The notes below the pieces were generated by a model that saw only the letters and a program-made list of their open reading frames with translations, did no database searches and was not told the origin of the DNA. 64,000 bases of DNA, taken from NCBI GenBank assembly GCA_029891385.1, contig CM057235.1:17917620-17981619 (forward strand), given 5' to 3'. Positions within the stretch are counted from its first letter, which is position 1. Each line of letters begins with the position of its first letter. Of the stretch, positions 23,228-35,467 are shown piece after piece. The position numbers were made by a program, and so were the translations under genes. The stretch is from Erythroxylum novogranatense (Eukaryota; Streptophyta; Magnoliopsida; Malpighiales; Erythroxylaceae).

Positions 23228-24353
23228 TATTTTTTCTTTTTTTTCGGTTGTTTATTTCTTTTTTTTGGTTGTTTATGAGGTATTTTAGGAGGGTCTTAAT
23301 TATGAAAAATACTTTTAAACTATTTACTCTTAGGGTGCAGTTGGTTCATACAGAGGAATGATAATAGGAATAAGAATGAATATAGTAAAGAATGAAAATG
23401 GATATTATCGTTATAATTATGATGGTTGGTTAAAAGAAAGGAATGATTACTATTATCATTGATGGTGATTGGTTTGTAAAAATACTAAGAAACAAAATTT
23501 TATTATAATTAATTAATTAATTATAATATAATTATTAATTAATAAATGAATTATATTTTAATTAATTATATTGTAACTAATTACTAATATTTTAATTACC
23601 AAAATTTTAATTAATGAATAATTATATTTTAATTACTTATACTGTAACTAATTAATTATATTTTAATTAACTAATTAATTATATTTTGATTAATTAATTC
23701 ATTATATTTTTAATTTAAAATATTCTAATAAATAAATAATAGTAATATTTTAATTAATTATATTGTAATTAATTCATTACAATATTTTAATTAATGAATG
23801 AATTATATTTTAATTAATTATATTGTAGTTAAATTAATTACAATATTTTAATTAATTAATTAATTATATTTTAATAAATAAATAATAATAATATTTCAAT
23901 TAATTATATTGTAATTAATTAATAACAATATTTTGATTAATGAATGAATTATATTTTAATTAATTATATTGTAGTTAAATTAATTACAATATTTTAATTA
24001 ATTAATAATTATATTTTAATTAATTATAACAACCATACCCTTACATAACAATGGTACTCATTCCTCTATATTAGGAGAGGAATGAGGTATTAGCCAACAA
24101 TGGGTAATGAAAATAATACCTCTATAATGATAATCTCTCACCAAACTTAATTTTTCATTCCATACCTATTCCCTTTTTTTCATACCCACCAAACAAGTAC
24201 CCCTTTAGATTAATTTTTGCTCGAATTGAATTAGTCTCTTGCGGGAGACAAAGTTATGACTCCAAATTTTAAGCGACTATACACATGAGAGCAGTTTGAA
24301 CCTATGACCTCACTTAAACCAGAAAAGTCCCTACTAACTCATCTATGCCTTGG
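23228..24353 (-). mobile_element. tRNA-derived SINE, copy 2, split by a MITE
   Basis: The two halves (23228-23332 and 24205-24353) together align to the other copies. Flanks AATTAGTCGGA (23217-23227) and AATTACTCGGA (24354-24364) match at 10 of 11 bases. On the minus strand the head has GATGAGTTAGTAGGGA and GGTTCAAAC, spaced like polymerase III boxes A and B. The tail is a run of A (T-runs at about 23231-23262 on the plus strand). Confidence 0.7.
23333..24204. mobile_element. MITE inserted in SINE copy 2, TTA target
   Basis: The interrupted SINE gives the empty site CTCTTAGATTAATT. The filled site is CTCTTA, then GGGTGCAGTTGG ... CAAGTACCCCT, then TTAGATTAATT, so the duplicated target is TTA. 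The ends are imperfect inverted repeats that continue through GGAATGATAATAGGAATAAG on the left. This fits a PIF/Harbinger-like MITE. Its centre (about 23500-24020) is almost pure A+T and made of diverged repeats of an ATTAATTATATTGTAATTAA-type unit. Confidence 0.75.
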
Positions 24354-24395
24354 AATTACTCGGAGATTAATCATTTGTATTATCGAGTTGTGTAC

Positions 24396-24599
24396 TTTAT
24401 TTGGGTTGCCTACGAGGTGTCTTAGAAAAGTCCTAATTATTGAAAGACACTTTTAAGTTATTCACACCTAGATTAATTCCGGTTTGAATCAGGTAAATCT
24501 CTTACATGAGGTAAAATTATGATTCTAAATTTTAAACAGTTACACATATAAGAATAGTTTGAATCCGTTACTTCACTTAAGTCAAGAGAATTTCTTACT
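24396..24599 (-). mobile_element. tRNA-derived SINE, copy 3
   Basis: It aligns to copies 1 and 2 over GGGTTGCCTACGAGGTGTCT through AATAGTTTGAATCCGTTACT. It is bounded by an exact 10-base duplication, AGTTGTGTAC, at 24386-24395 and 24600-24609. It lies only about 30 bases from copy 2 in the same orientation, but has its own target duplication, so it is a separate insertion. Confidence 0.75.
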
Positions 24600-24609
24600 A
24601 GTTGTGTAC

Positions 24610-25769
24610 GTTGGGTTGTTTTGATCCTGCTGATGAATGATGAGGGCCAAGAACCCTTGTTTGGTTTGTGTTTTGGTCATTGCTGGTTCTATGACCGCTC
24701 ATATCCCAAACAGACCGCTCCAAGTCACACAAGGTTCAAAAAAGAATTGCCTTGCCTGTTGCCTCTAGTTACACGTTGCGGAGGAGAGGGGCTCAGTCTT
24801 GCTGTCTTAGAATGTGTTGTAACTATTAAAATACAAGGAAATAATCTTAATTGGTTCCGTTTGATTTTATTTCTATTGTTTATTCTTAGTTTTAATTATT
24901 ATTTTATTATAAGATTATGCTTTTACTACAAAATAAACTTTTTGTAGTTGAAAATTATAACAAAAATAGAATAAAAGCATATTAGTTGAAATCTGAAAAT
25001 TAAAAACAAAATATGTTTGATTTATAATCTTATTTTATTATATTATTAGATGATAATATTATATTATATTCTATAATTAATTATTTCTCATAATTACTAG
25101 AAATAAAATGTATAAATATTTAATATAATTAAATCAATTTATTATTATAAATAGTTAAAATGATTTTGAATGTTTGAAATGCTTTACACGTGAAAAAATG
25201 AAAAATGAACTTTCTTCCAGAAATTTCAAATCGTTTAACCAATTATGCTTTCAATTCAAACGAAAAATCAAATCATGTAACCAACTATGCTTTTAATTCA
25301 AACTTGAAATAGAAGTCTGAGATCCTAATTTCAAAGTCTCTCCTTGTAACAAGTCTTTCAACCAATTGTCGAACCATGTCTATGTAAAATTTTGTTGAAT
25401 CCTTCCTTCTAATTATTTCTACAAAGTCGACTTTATGTGCAGAGCCTGTACTATAAAACCTATCACGGGGGCTTTTTTAATCGCAACGAAATTAGAATAA
25501 GTGTGCCAAAGTCCTAGTGCAGTAGTCAAGCTTAAGTTGTAAAGTTTAATTCAGTCTTTCCTTTGTTATCGTCGACCAATAATTTTGTTTATTTATGAAT
25601 GCCTCACTTCATTCATGTTTTTCACTTTACTCTTACAGCACTAGCACTAGTGTTTTGCACAAACAACAAAAAGGGAAAAACATGAGAGTAATGACAAAGC
25701 CAACCTTTTATTGATCAAATCTCATAGGTACAATACAAAGAAACTCGAGTTTCGTTCTTCAACTTTGAA
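24610..25769. other. Intergenic stretch, no gene seen
   Basis: The open frame 24621-24947 has no recognisable domain. The rest is AT-rich. An isolated stretch with ACAACAAAAAGGGAAAAAC near 25660 precedes the first Copia element. Confidence 0.4.
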
Positions 25770-25774
25770 GAATT

Positions 25775-25923
25775 TTTTAAGATATTTAATAATCCATGTG
25801 ACTTATAGTTTGAATCTCATTAAAAAAAAACCCAAGATGAATATCAAGAACATCAACATTTTACAAAAACAATAATTGATACAGGTACATCTAAATTAAA
25901 TCAATCCATTAAATTGTTTTATA
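25775..25923 (+). repeat. 5' LTR of Copia A (internally deleted)
   Basis: It aligns with the 3' LTR at both ends (ATATTTAAT...CCATGTGA at the start, TCTAAATTAAATC...CCATTAAATT at the end). It lacks about 180 bases of the middle, so it is 149 bases against 329. A worn primer-binding site, TGATATCAGAGTTACG, follows at 25926 and resembles the initiator-Met tRNA complement TGGTATCAGAGC. Confidence 0.8.
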
Positions 25924-26375
25924 ATTGATATCAGAGTTACGATGTTGCATGATTTGTTTTTTACTGTGTATCATTTGGCATGATTGTTTGTTTTTGTATG
26001 AATGGAGTGTTTCATGATCATGTATTTTTCCATTGTTTTCTTTGTATTTGATACAGACACAAGAACATAAAAATGAAACAAACTTTCGGCGTTGATATAA
26101 CATCAAAATTAGACAAACTTTTGGTGTTGATATGTACTAAATATGGATTCTGTATTTGCGAAAAAAGTACATATTTTTGTAAAGATATGTTTATGTTGTG
26201 TTCTGTTTTTTCAAAGATATACGTTTATGGTTGCTGGCAGAATTGTCACATCAAATTAAATGCTTTAGAGGGTTTATGTATCAATGATCTCCCTACCCTT
26301 TGATTGCATTTGTGCCCATATAAATGATCTGTGGAGATGGATTGACACTAACGTGTTTTTATTGTTGTTTCTTTT

Positions 26376-26471
26376 TTTTTTGTTGCCTATAAGGTGTCCT
26401 AGGAAGGTCCTAATTATAAGAAAACATCTTTAAACCATCCACTTCTAGACTAATCCTCATTCGAACCGGGT
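26376..26471 (-). mobile_element. tRNA-derived SINE, copy 4 (5'-truncated)
   Basis: It matches the tail half of the other copies (TTGCCTATAAGGTGTCCTAG through CATTCGAACCGGG). Flanks ATTGTTGTTTCTTTT (26361-26375) and ATTGTTGCTTCTTTT (26472-26486) match at 14 of 15 bases. The SINE head is missing, as in typical 5'-truncated retroposition. It lies in the 5' leader of Copia A and therefore arrived after that element. Confidence 0.7.
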
Positions 26472-27168
26472 ATTGTTGCTTCTTTTGTATAAGAAGTTTT
26501 GAACTTTGAAGTTATGATTTCATTTCCAACATTTAATGATTTGGATACAGTTCGATACCACATTATGATTAGATGTGCCAGTATGCCTTTCCACTGCCTG
26601 TGGCACAATTATATGGATTTGAATTTTGGATTATATTATGCAACATTAATTATTAAGTAATTGATTTATTTCTATACATAATATAATTTGAAAATTGCCA
26701 TATTATATATTTCTTTGGTACATTGACTATTTTATATTATGTAATATTTGGAATTAAATTTTCTATTATATGATGCATTTGCTACATGACATAATGGTAA
26801 TTTAGATTGTTAGTCACTAAAGTGACCAAACTAACTAAATTAAAATTTGTCATATGTGATAATTGTCCAAATCAAATGTTTATTGCATGGAAAGCTTGTT
26901 AGTCACCAAGGTGGTCTAGCTTGAAAATATTAATCATTTAATTGAAATTGTTTCAATTGTTTATTATGATATAATGCTAAAATGACATAAAGGTTGAAAT
27001 AAACAATTGAGATAATTAATTATAACACTATGAGGTCACCTAGTGGTGGGACATTGCTTATAATTAATGACATTAAAGAGACTTTATCAACATATTTGGT
27101 TAATATGATTATATATCCAAAGATAACATACATGTTGACTAGAATATGATTGATTGTCCATTGTAGTG

Positions 27169-27171
<3 letters not shown>

Positions 27172-27230
<59 letters not shown>
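27172..27230. repeat. AT dinucleotide microsatellite
   Basis: An uninterrupted run of about 29 TA units in the leader of Copia A, ahead of its gag region. Confidence 0.98.
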
Positions 27231-27232
<2 letters not shown>

Positions 27233-27280
27233 TAATAGGTTATAACTAAGTATTTAAATTCCACCCAAGGGAGAATTTAA

Positions 27281-28165
27281 ATGCATAATCAAAGTGTATT
27301 AGTTAATTTGAATATATTTAGGTTTACTCAAAGCATTAATATGGAGCTATATGCCGTGTTTGTAGCATCTACTAATTTGTTTGCTTTAGAAAATGGGCTT
27401 ATCAAGTTCAATGATCTGAACTATGTTGATTGGTCTGAACAAATCCAGTTCCAACTAGGTGTAATGGATTTAGATTTGGCCATAGTTTCAGATGTAAGGC
27501 TTATACCTATAATTGAGACTAGTTCTAAAGCTGACAAGTCTTATTGTGAGGCCTGGGAATGGTCTAACAGGCTAGCTTGAATTTGATGCGAATGATGATC
27601 GCAAAAAATGTAAAGCCGGCAATGCTTAAAACAGACAATGCAAAGGAGTTTATGTCAAAACTTAAATAATACTCCCAATTTGATATAGTTAACAAGTCCA
27701 TAGTAGGGACTTTAATGAGCGAGCTAACAACTAAGAAGTTTAATTGGTCACAACTCATTCATGATCATATAACTCATATGTCAAACTTAGCTGCAAAGTT
27801 GAAATCTATGGGTATGGATGTGAGTCAGTCCTTTCTGATACAGTTTATTATCAACTCACTTCCTTTAGAGTTTGGCCAGTTCCAAGTTAATTATAACACT
27901 ATTAAAGAAAAATGGAACCTTCAAAAGATTAAGGTCATGTTAGTTCAGGAGGAAGGGAGATTAAAGAAAATGAAGTAACAATCAGTTCATCTGACATTTC
28001 ATCTAGGAGCTAGTAGTAGCAAGAATAAACCAGGAGAGAAAGGCAAAGATAAGGATAAAGCTCTCAGCAAAGTTAATAAGGGCCGAAACAGTAAAGATAA
28101 GAGGTGTCACTTCTACAAGAAGCCTGATCACTTCAAGAAAGATTATCCTAAAAGAAAGGCTTAGT
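27281..28165 (+). pseudogene. gag remnant of Copia A
   Basis: After LENGLIKFNDLNYVDWSEQI the frame shows the gag-like stretches ITHMSNLAAKLKSMGMDVSQ and FIINSLPLEFGQFQVNYNTI, then a lysine-rich tail. The zinc knuckle near 28107 reads CHFYKKPDHFKKDYPK. Its second and third cysteine positions are replaced, so metal binding is lost. Frame breaks occur near 27580, 27670 and 27978. Confidence 0.85.
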
Positions 28166-29350
28166 TCGAAAAGAAAGGTACATACTATGTCTCAATATGT
28201 TTTGAATCAAATCTTATTAAAGTGCCTAATAATACCTGGTGGTTAAATTCTAGTGCAACTACTCATGTGTCATGTGATAAACAGATATTCCTTTCAATCC
28301 AAACCATAAACAAAACTAAAAAGTCCTTATATATGGGGAATAGAATAAAGACATGGATAGAGGGCATTGGGACATACAGATTGATCTTAGATACTGGGTG
28401 TTACCTAGATCTAGAAAAGTGTCTTTATATTCCTGAATGTGCTAGGAATTTAGTTTCTGTTACAAAATTGTGTAGTGTAGGATTTCAATTTAAGATTGGA
28501 AATGATGTTTTTTCATTATATAAACATAAGTACTATTATCGTTCTGGTACCTTAATTGATTGTTTATATCGTTTCAATCTTGATGTTGATTTTACTGCAT
28601 CTCTGTTTCATGTTGACCATATTGTAGGAAGTAAATGTAATGCACAAAATAAGTGTTCTGCTCTTTTGTGGCATAAAAGATTAGGTCATATATACAGAGG
28701 TTAGTAAAAAATCAAATCTTACCGCCATTGGATTTTGTTGACTGGGACATATGTGTGGATTACATTAAAGGCAAGCAAATCAAACATATATCAAAGCATC
28801 CAGCTACAAAAGTAGCGAATTACTTGAATTAATACACAGTGACATTTGTGGTCTTTTCGAAGTTCCTTCTTGGGGTGGCGAAAAATATTTCATTACCTTT
28901 ATTGATGACTTTTCACAATATAGTTATATTTATCTGCTACATAAGAAGTCTCAATCTGTGGACATCCTAGAGTTGTTCGTTAATGAGATAGAAAGGAAGC
29001 TAAATAGAAAAATAAATATATTGAGGTCTAATAGAGGTGAATATTATGGAAATTTTGATGAAAGTGGACAATGTCCAAGTCCATTTGTAAAGTTTCTTGC
29101 AAGTCAGGGCATATGTGCACAATACACAATGCCCGGTACACCACAACAAAATGGTGTAGCTGAAAGGTAGAATCGTACTCTTATGGATATGGTTAGGAGT
29201 ATGTTAAGTTATAGTACTATACCTTCATCATTGTGAATGTTTGCATTAAAGACAGCTGCGTATTTGCTTAATAGGATTCCTAGTAAGGCAATTCCTAAGA
29301 CACCTTATGAATTATGGACAAGAAGAAAACCTAGTTTATGATAGCTTCAC
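28166..29350 (+). pseudogene. Protease and integrase remnant of Copia A
   Basis: The protease motif normally reading LDSGAT is LNSSATTHV near 28245, so the catalytic aspartate is lost. The integrase zinc-finger region LLWHKRLGH is near 28665. The catalytic core has FIDDFSQYSYIYLLHKKSQS near 28900, RSNRGEYY (an aspartate changed to N) near 29023, and PQQNGVAER followed by a stop near 29150. Several stops interrupt the rest. Confidence 0.85.
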
Positions 29351-29939
29351 ATTTGGGGTTGTCTGGCAGAAGTAAGTCTGTATAATTAACATGAAAAGGA
29401 GCTTGATGCGAGAACCGTTAATGGTTATTTCATCGGCTATCTCAAAAAGTCAAAGACGTATAAATTTTATTGTCCTAATCATAATATGAGAACAGTTGAG
29501 TCTGGTGATGCTCAGTTCATTAAGAATGGTTCAATTAGTGGAGTGGAGAACCATGAAAAGTGAATATTCATAAGAATATAGTAGAAACTACTCCAAGTTG
29601 AGTAGACACTACCACATCAGACGTGATCCCACCAGTTGTTATTCCTCTTGTTACATCACGGATACATAACATACCGGAACAACAAATTACTATTCCAATT
29701 TAACAAGTTGAACATGTTAATGGCGAACCAGCTAATGGTGACCAAGTTACAAATGATCAAGTAATGTCACAAGACGTAGCATTACGAAGGTCCGTAAGGT
29801 AGAAAAGACCAGCTATTTCAAGTGACTATGAAGTTTTGCTCCCTTGAACATGAATGTGACTTGAGCATTGATAAAGATCTAGGCTTGCTCAAACAAGCCA
29901 TGGAATGTAACAATTCTGAAAATAGTTCAATGTTATGAA

Positions 29940-31427
29940 AGAAGAGTTGAAATCAATGGATGATAACAATGTCTAGGAATTAGTTAAGTTACTGAAAGGT
30001 GCAAAACAAGTGGGTTGTAAATGGATCTTTAAGACCAAATGTGACTCACAAGGCAACATTGAAAGGTATAAAGCTAGACTTATTGCCAAAGGTTACACTC
30101 AAAAGGATGGTATTGACTATAAAGAGACCTTCTCGACAGTTTCAAAAAAGGATTCTTTAAGAATTGTTATGGCACTGATGGCTCATTATGATTTAGAGCT
30201 TCACCAAATAGATGTAAAAACCACTTTTCCAAATGGCGACTTGGAAGAATAAGTTTATATGGATTAATCGAAAGGTTTCGTAACCACAGGAAAGGAATGA
30301 TTAGTGTGTAAATTGAAGAAGCCAATATATGGATTGAAGCAAGCTTCCTGACAATGGTATCTTAAGTTTAATGATATCATTACGTCTTACAGTTTTATAG
30401 AAAACACCTTTGATTGATGTATTTATATGAAGGTTAGTGGGAGCAAGTTCATTATATTAGTCCTATATGTTGACGATATCCTTCTTACTGCAAATAATAT
30501 GGTTTTGTTACATGATGTCAAGAATTTTCTTTCTAATAATTTCGAAATGAAAGATATGGGTGAGGCATCCTATGTGATAAGAATATAAATATTCTGTGAT
30601 AGATCATAAGGATTGTTAGGATTGCCTCAGAAAGGTTATATTGAGAAAGTATTAGAAAGATTTCAAATGAAAAAATGCTCCGCAGGGATAGTTCTAATTC
30701 AGAAAAGGAACAAATTTAGTCTAATGCAATGTCCACAAAACGATTTGGAACGTAAGGACATGAATTTTATTCCTTATGTGCCAATAGTTGGGAGCTTAAT
30801 GTATGCTCAAACATGTTCTCAGTCAGATATCAGTTTTACTATTGGAATGCTAGGTCGATATCAAAGCAATCCTAGAATGGACCACTGGAAAGGTGCAAAG
30901 AAAGTCCTTATATATTTACAAGGCACCAAGGACTATATGCTCACATATAGAAAATTAACCTATCTCAAAGTGATAGGTTACTTGGATTCAGACTATGCCG
31001 GTTGTGTAGACTCATTAAAATCTACATTCAGTTATATGTTCCTATTAGCTGGAGGAGCAGTTTCTTGAAAAGGTGAAAAGCAGTTCGTCATCGCTACTTC
31101 TACTATAGAGGCTAAATTTGAGGCGTGCTTTGAGGCCACGGTTCATGGATTATGGTTGCAAAACTTTACCTTAGGTCTTAGTATTGTCGACAGTATTACT
31201 AGACTATTAAGAATTTATTGTGATAATTTCACGGTAATTTTCTTCCCTAAGAATGACAAATATTCAAAGGGTGTGAAACACATAGATTTGAAGTAGTTGT
31301 CTATAAAAGAAGAAGTGAAAAAATATAAAGTGTCAATTGAGCATATCGGTACCAATCTCATGTTAGCGGATCTGTTTATTGGTCGTATTGAACGGATGGG
31401 CCTTATAGGTACATCCTTATTAGCATA
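29940..31427 (+). pseudogene. Reverse transcriptase and RNase H remnant of Copia A
   Basis: GCKWIFKTKCDSQGNIERYK and ARLIAKGYTQKDGIDYKETF open the domain at 30013. KKPIYGLKQAS is near 30318, and the catalytic YVDDILL near 30467 is intact. From 30613 come GYIEKVLERFQMKKC, GSLMYAQTCSQSDISF and the RNase H strand GYLDSDYAGCVDS. At least seven in-frame stops are present. The frame ends at the TATAT break at 31447, after GLIGTSLLA. Confidence 0.88.
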
Positions 31428-31447
31428 ACGTTTTGATATGTATATAT

Positions 31448-33543
31448 TGTTGGATCGGAAAAAGAAAACATGCTTTGTTTGGAAAAACGGTAGATTTCAA
31501 AACTTTTAAGAAATCATTACTTGCAGCGGAAGCAACAAATCTAAATCAACATGCCAATCCATACATGATATGGTATAAGGATAATAAAATATAAACAAGA
31601 TCAGGAGTATTACCGACTCCTTCGCTCTGACTTTAAATCCTCATTGCTTATCCTCTCCTTCTTCGTGTATCCAAATCCTTTGCCTTTAACTCTTTTCCTT
31701 TAGCAATCTACTTTCTCCTTGTTGTAGTATCCTCAACCAATTAGATTTACCACCTGTTCTTCAAGGATAATTAGGTAAACAAAATCCTTTGGTAGGAAAG
31801 GAGAAGAAATGTTTGGAGGAGATTTTCTTAGAAGAAGAAGAAGCAAAATTGAAACTCTTTCAATTGGTATTTTCGATTCTCTCTTTCATGAAATGAGAGA
31901 AGGTGTAAAGAACATGCAAGAACTCTTTCTTGCCTACCAATTTCGTATATGCATGGATGGATGGAGAGAGAGGCATCAAAATGCATCACTTCTTTCATTA
32001 ATCACTCATAAAATAGCCAATAATTGAGATTATCTTCATTTATCTTTATGATGGCTATTTAAAAATACCATAACCTAAAATTCAATACCCAATTTCGGTT
32101 TTGCCAAGAAGAAAGAAGGAAGATGGTCCATCTAATGTACATCTTTCATCTTTAATCTAATGAATGCAAATAGGTTACAAGCCAACATTAAAAGGCAACC
32201 ATTAAACCATTTAATGGTAAGTTCATAACTCCATTTAATGATGATTAACAATAATAAAGACCATCTTTATTTAGCATTTTTAATGTCAAATGTGTGGTTA
32301 CACATTTAACCTAGGAATAACCAAAATTGCTATCTTTTTCTTAAAAAAAATTGTTTTAGTATAATTAATCTAATTAATTACATTAAACCAAAAACCAAGC
32401 CCATTACTAAATGTACATTTGGGCTTCTTTAATTAGACCAAGCCCAAGATTCAATTATGAGCTTCTAATTAATCTCCATTTATATTTATTACTTAGCTTG
32501 ATAAACTTCCTTAAAGCCAAGTGGGGAATCTTATTGGACTTTGATAATTCAAGCTCCAATAAGCCCAGAATTAATCCAATCTCATTGGAATTAATTCTAG
32601 CTTATTAACTAAATGTCATTCCACTAAAGACAATTAGTTGAACTCTTGAATTATTAAATATTATGAGAATATGTCCAATTGCAAACTCTATTTAGAACCT
32701 TATTATAGCCATCCGCACAACAAAGGATAAAATTACCGTTTTGCCCTTATGTTGGTTTTTCCTTCTAGATCTCTCATTTTACTTTATATGGTGATTAACA
32801 CATAAGATCTCATCTTAGTGTTAAGACTTGATGGGTAGCTAGTCCATCAAACTCTCGGCTCCGCTTTAATCACCAAATCTCCTTAAAACATCTGAAGAGA
32901 TGATAACACTATAAACTCTTTATTTGAGTGAATGTTCATCGATACATGTTTCAATTAATAATTTCAACATGCAGACACTGGAATTAATACTTTGTAAAAT
33001 CCATTCCGATCATATCAAGAATTATAATGAAACATATATGAGTTCACCACTCATCAAGATTATGGTTCATAATAAGCGAATGCTTAAGTTGTATGTTTTA
33101 AGATTAAAGTAACGACCCACTTTATTCTTGAAAACATACTTGATTCCAGATTTATTTAATAGTGCCATTATCGATAGTCAACTACTATTATGATATGAAA
33201 GTCATCATTCCCTTGAAGTAAACTCCTTTACTTATATGGAGATAAATCGCAACACTACAGTTTAAACTATAATCAAGCGACCAACTTGATTATTCAACTG
33301 TGAATCAATTAATTCAGATTCTAATAATATACATGTTTCCCATACATCTCTATGTATATGTATATTACTTACAAAAGAATCTTGGTACCTTATGACCAGA
33401 TATATAATGCTCATACAGATAAAACCAAACTCTTTTGTTTTATTAATAATAAATATTTTCATTACAAAACTGTAACTGAAGAAGATAAAGTTACATATAA
33501 ATACACTTGCTTTCTAGGGCACTATATTTACATAACTCCAACA
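31448..33543 (-). repeat. 3' LTR of Copia B
   Basis: Bounded by TGTTGGATCGG on the left and CTCCAACA on the right as read on the plus strand. It differs from the other LTR by scattered substitutions and small indels only (for example around 32930 and 33475). Small open frames within it (31809, 32411, 32924, 33262) are LTR sequence, not genes. Confidence 0.95.
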
Positions 33544-33557
33544 ATCTCTCACTTGCC

Positions 33558-34163
33558 TCAAAGAAAGTTTGACATATCCCTCATTCCCATCCCTTCTAGG
33601 TGACCTTCAAAGCTCTTTTGAGTCAATGTCTTTGTGAACGGATCAACAAGGTTTTGCTCGGTGGGAATCTTTACCACATTTACTTCTCCACGTTGTATTA
33701 TCTCCCTTATAAGATGATACTTTCGCTCAATGTGTTTGGCAGCTTTGTGGTTCCGAAGTTCTTTAGAATTAGCCACTGCCCCACCATTATCACAATAAAG
33801 TGTAATGGCCTTTTCTGCCTCTGGAACTACCTCCAAATCATTTAGAAACTTCCGGAGCCAGACTGTTTCCTTTGCTGCTTCACAAGCATTAACATACTCA
33901 GTCTCTATAATTGAATCAGCAATACAAGATTGCTTGACACTCCTCCAAACTATGGCTCCACCTCCTAAAGTAAATATAGAACCAGAAGTTGATTTCCTTG
34001 AATCAACATCTGATTGGAAATCAGAATCCGTATATCCTGTCGGAATAAGATTACTTCCAGAGTAAACAAGCATTAAGTTCTTTGTCCTACGAAGATACTT
34101 AAGAATACACTTAACCGCAGTCCAATGTTCCATTCCTGGATTGGACTGAAATTTGCTTACCAG
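33558..34163 (-). pseudogene. RNase H domain of Copia B
   Basis: A long intact stretch holds GYTDSDFQSDVDSRKSTSGS, ETEYVNACEAAKETVWLRKF, LYCDNGGAVANSKE and HIERKYHLIREIIQRGEVNV, ending TKTLTQKSFEGHLEGMGM. This is the Copia RNase H with its D, E and D catalytic residues present. It is separated from the reverse transcriptase by a stop near 34164. Confidence 0.92.
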
Positions 34164-35192
34164 TCACACTGCGTAATAGATATCCGGTCTAGTGCACAAC
34201 ATTGCATACATCAAACTACCAACTGCCGAAGCAGATGGAATGTTACGCATGCGTTCAACCTCCTCTTGGGTTTTAGGTGCTTGTTCCATTGAAAGTTTGA
34301 TTCCATGTCTAGTAGGAGTAAAACCTCTCTTGGAATCTTGCATGGCGAACTTATTGAGCATATTCTCAATGTAGGTTAGTTGAGACAAAGCTATCTACTT
34401 GTTCTTTCGATCCCTTATAAGTTTTATCCCTAGAACATAGGTAGCCTCTCCCAAATCCTTCATTAAAAACTGCTCATTCAGCCATCTCTTAACCGCAAAT
34501 AACATTCTTACATCATTCCCAATGAGCAGAATGTCATCAACATACAGGATTAGGAAAGTAACCTTACCTTCTTGTATTCTTTTATAAACACAAGGCTCAT
34601 ATAGGTTTTGATAGCCTTATCAAACCTAATGTTCCAAGACCTAGATGCTTGCTTAAGTCCATAAATGGACCTTTGCAACTTGCAAATCTTATGCTCATTA
34701 CCTGGCTCAATGAATCCTTCTGGTTGGGTCATAAATGATCTCCTCAAGATTCCCATTAAGAAATACGATCTTGACATCCATTTGCCATATTTCATAATCA
34801 AAATAGGCTGCTATGGCCAAAAGAATCCTGATGGACTTAAGCATGGCAACTGGAGAAAAAGTCTCCTCATAGTCTATACCCTCCTTTTAAGTATAGCCTT
34901 TAGCTACCAATCTAGCTTTAAAGGTCTCTACCTTTCCATCCGATCCCCTTTTTCTTTTGTAGATCCATTTACACCCTATGGCTTTTAGACCTGGTGGTAG
35001 ATCTATAAGGACCCAGACTTCATTAGTATACATAGAATCTATTTCCGATTCCATCGCCTTGAGCCATTTTTCTGCATCAACATCAGTAATAGCCTGTGTA
35101 TACGTAATAGGATCTATTTCTTCTTGGTCCAAGATGGCAATTAAGCCTTCTCCTAAATCCAGATACCTATCTAGCTGTCTCACAACCCTCCC
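34164..35192 (-). pseudogene. Reverse transcriptase of Copia B
   Basis: The domain opens with VVRQLDRYLDLGEGLIAILD and ESEIDSMYTNEVWVLIDLPP, followed by GCKWIYKRKRGSDGKVETFK. The catalytic box YVDDILLIGND is at about 34508-34545 and is intact. LQRSIYGLKQASRSWNIRFD and GSLMYAMLCTRPDIYYAV follow. A few stops or shifts (near 34390, 34550 and 34890) break the frame. The first residues continue the protein interrupted at 45903: RRSG is on one side of element C and RVVRQLD on the other. Confidence 0.92.
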
Positions 35193-35467
35193 TCTAACAT
35201 CCCGTCACTGATGGGAAGGTTATATTGTTAAATTGGGACGGGATAGGGTTTTTACCGCACATTATCGACTGAGCATTCATTTGGCCTCTAATTGTTGAGG
35301 AATGAGTCCATTGGTACATGCATTCATGACAATTTTCCGGCTTTTGATTTGTGAATGTGATATGAATTGTGATTTGTGAGATAGTTGGGATTTATTGGGA
35401 ATTATGGAATAATTGGGTTTAAATGATTAAATTGGAACTGTTTAGAGTGATTGGCAATTGATAGTGA
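35193..35467 (+). repeat. Truncated first LTR of element C
   Basis: Its 275 bases match the start of the two full LTRs, up to GGCAATTGATAGTGA. It then joins internal sequence directly at ACTGTTAGAAAAATCGC. Its first bases are TCTAAC instead of TGTAAC. The adjoining internal copy reads AACTG at the same point, so the join has about five bases of microhomology. Confidence 0.9.

Noticed and set aside
24621..24947. 108-codon plus-strand open frame
   Set aside because: No recognisable domain, hydrophobic AT-driven C-terminus, and no splice or start context supporting a gene.
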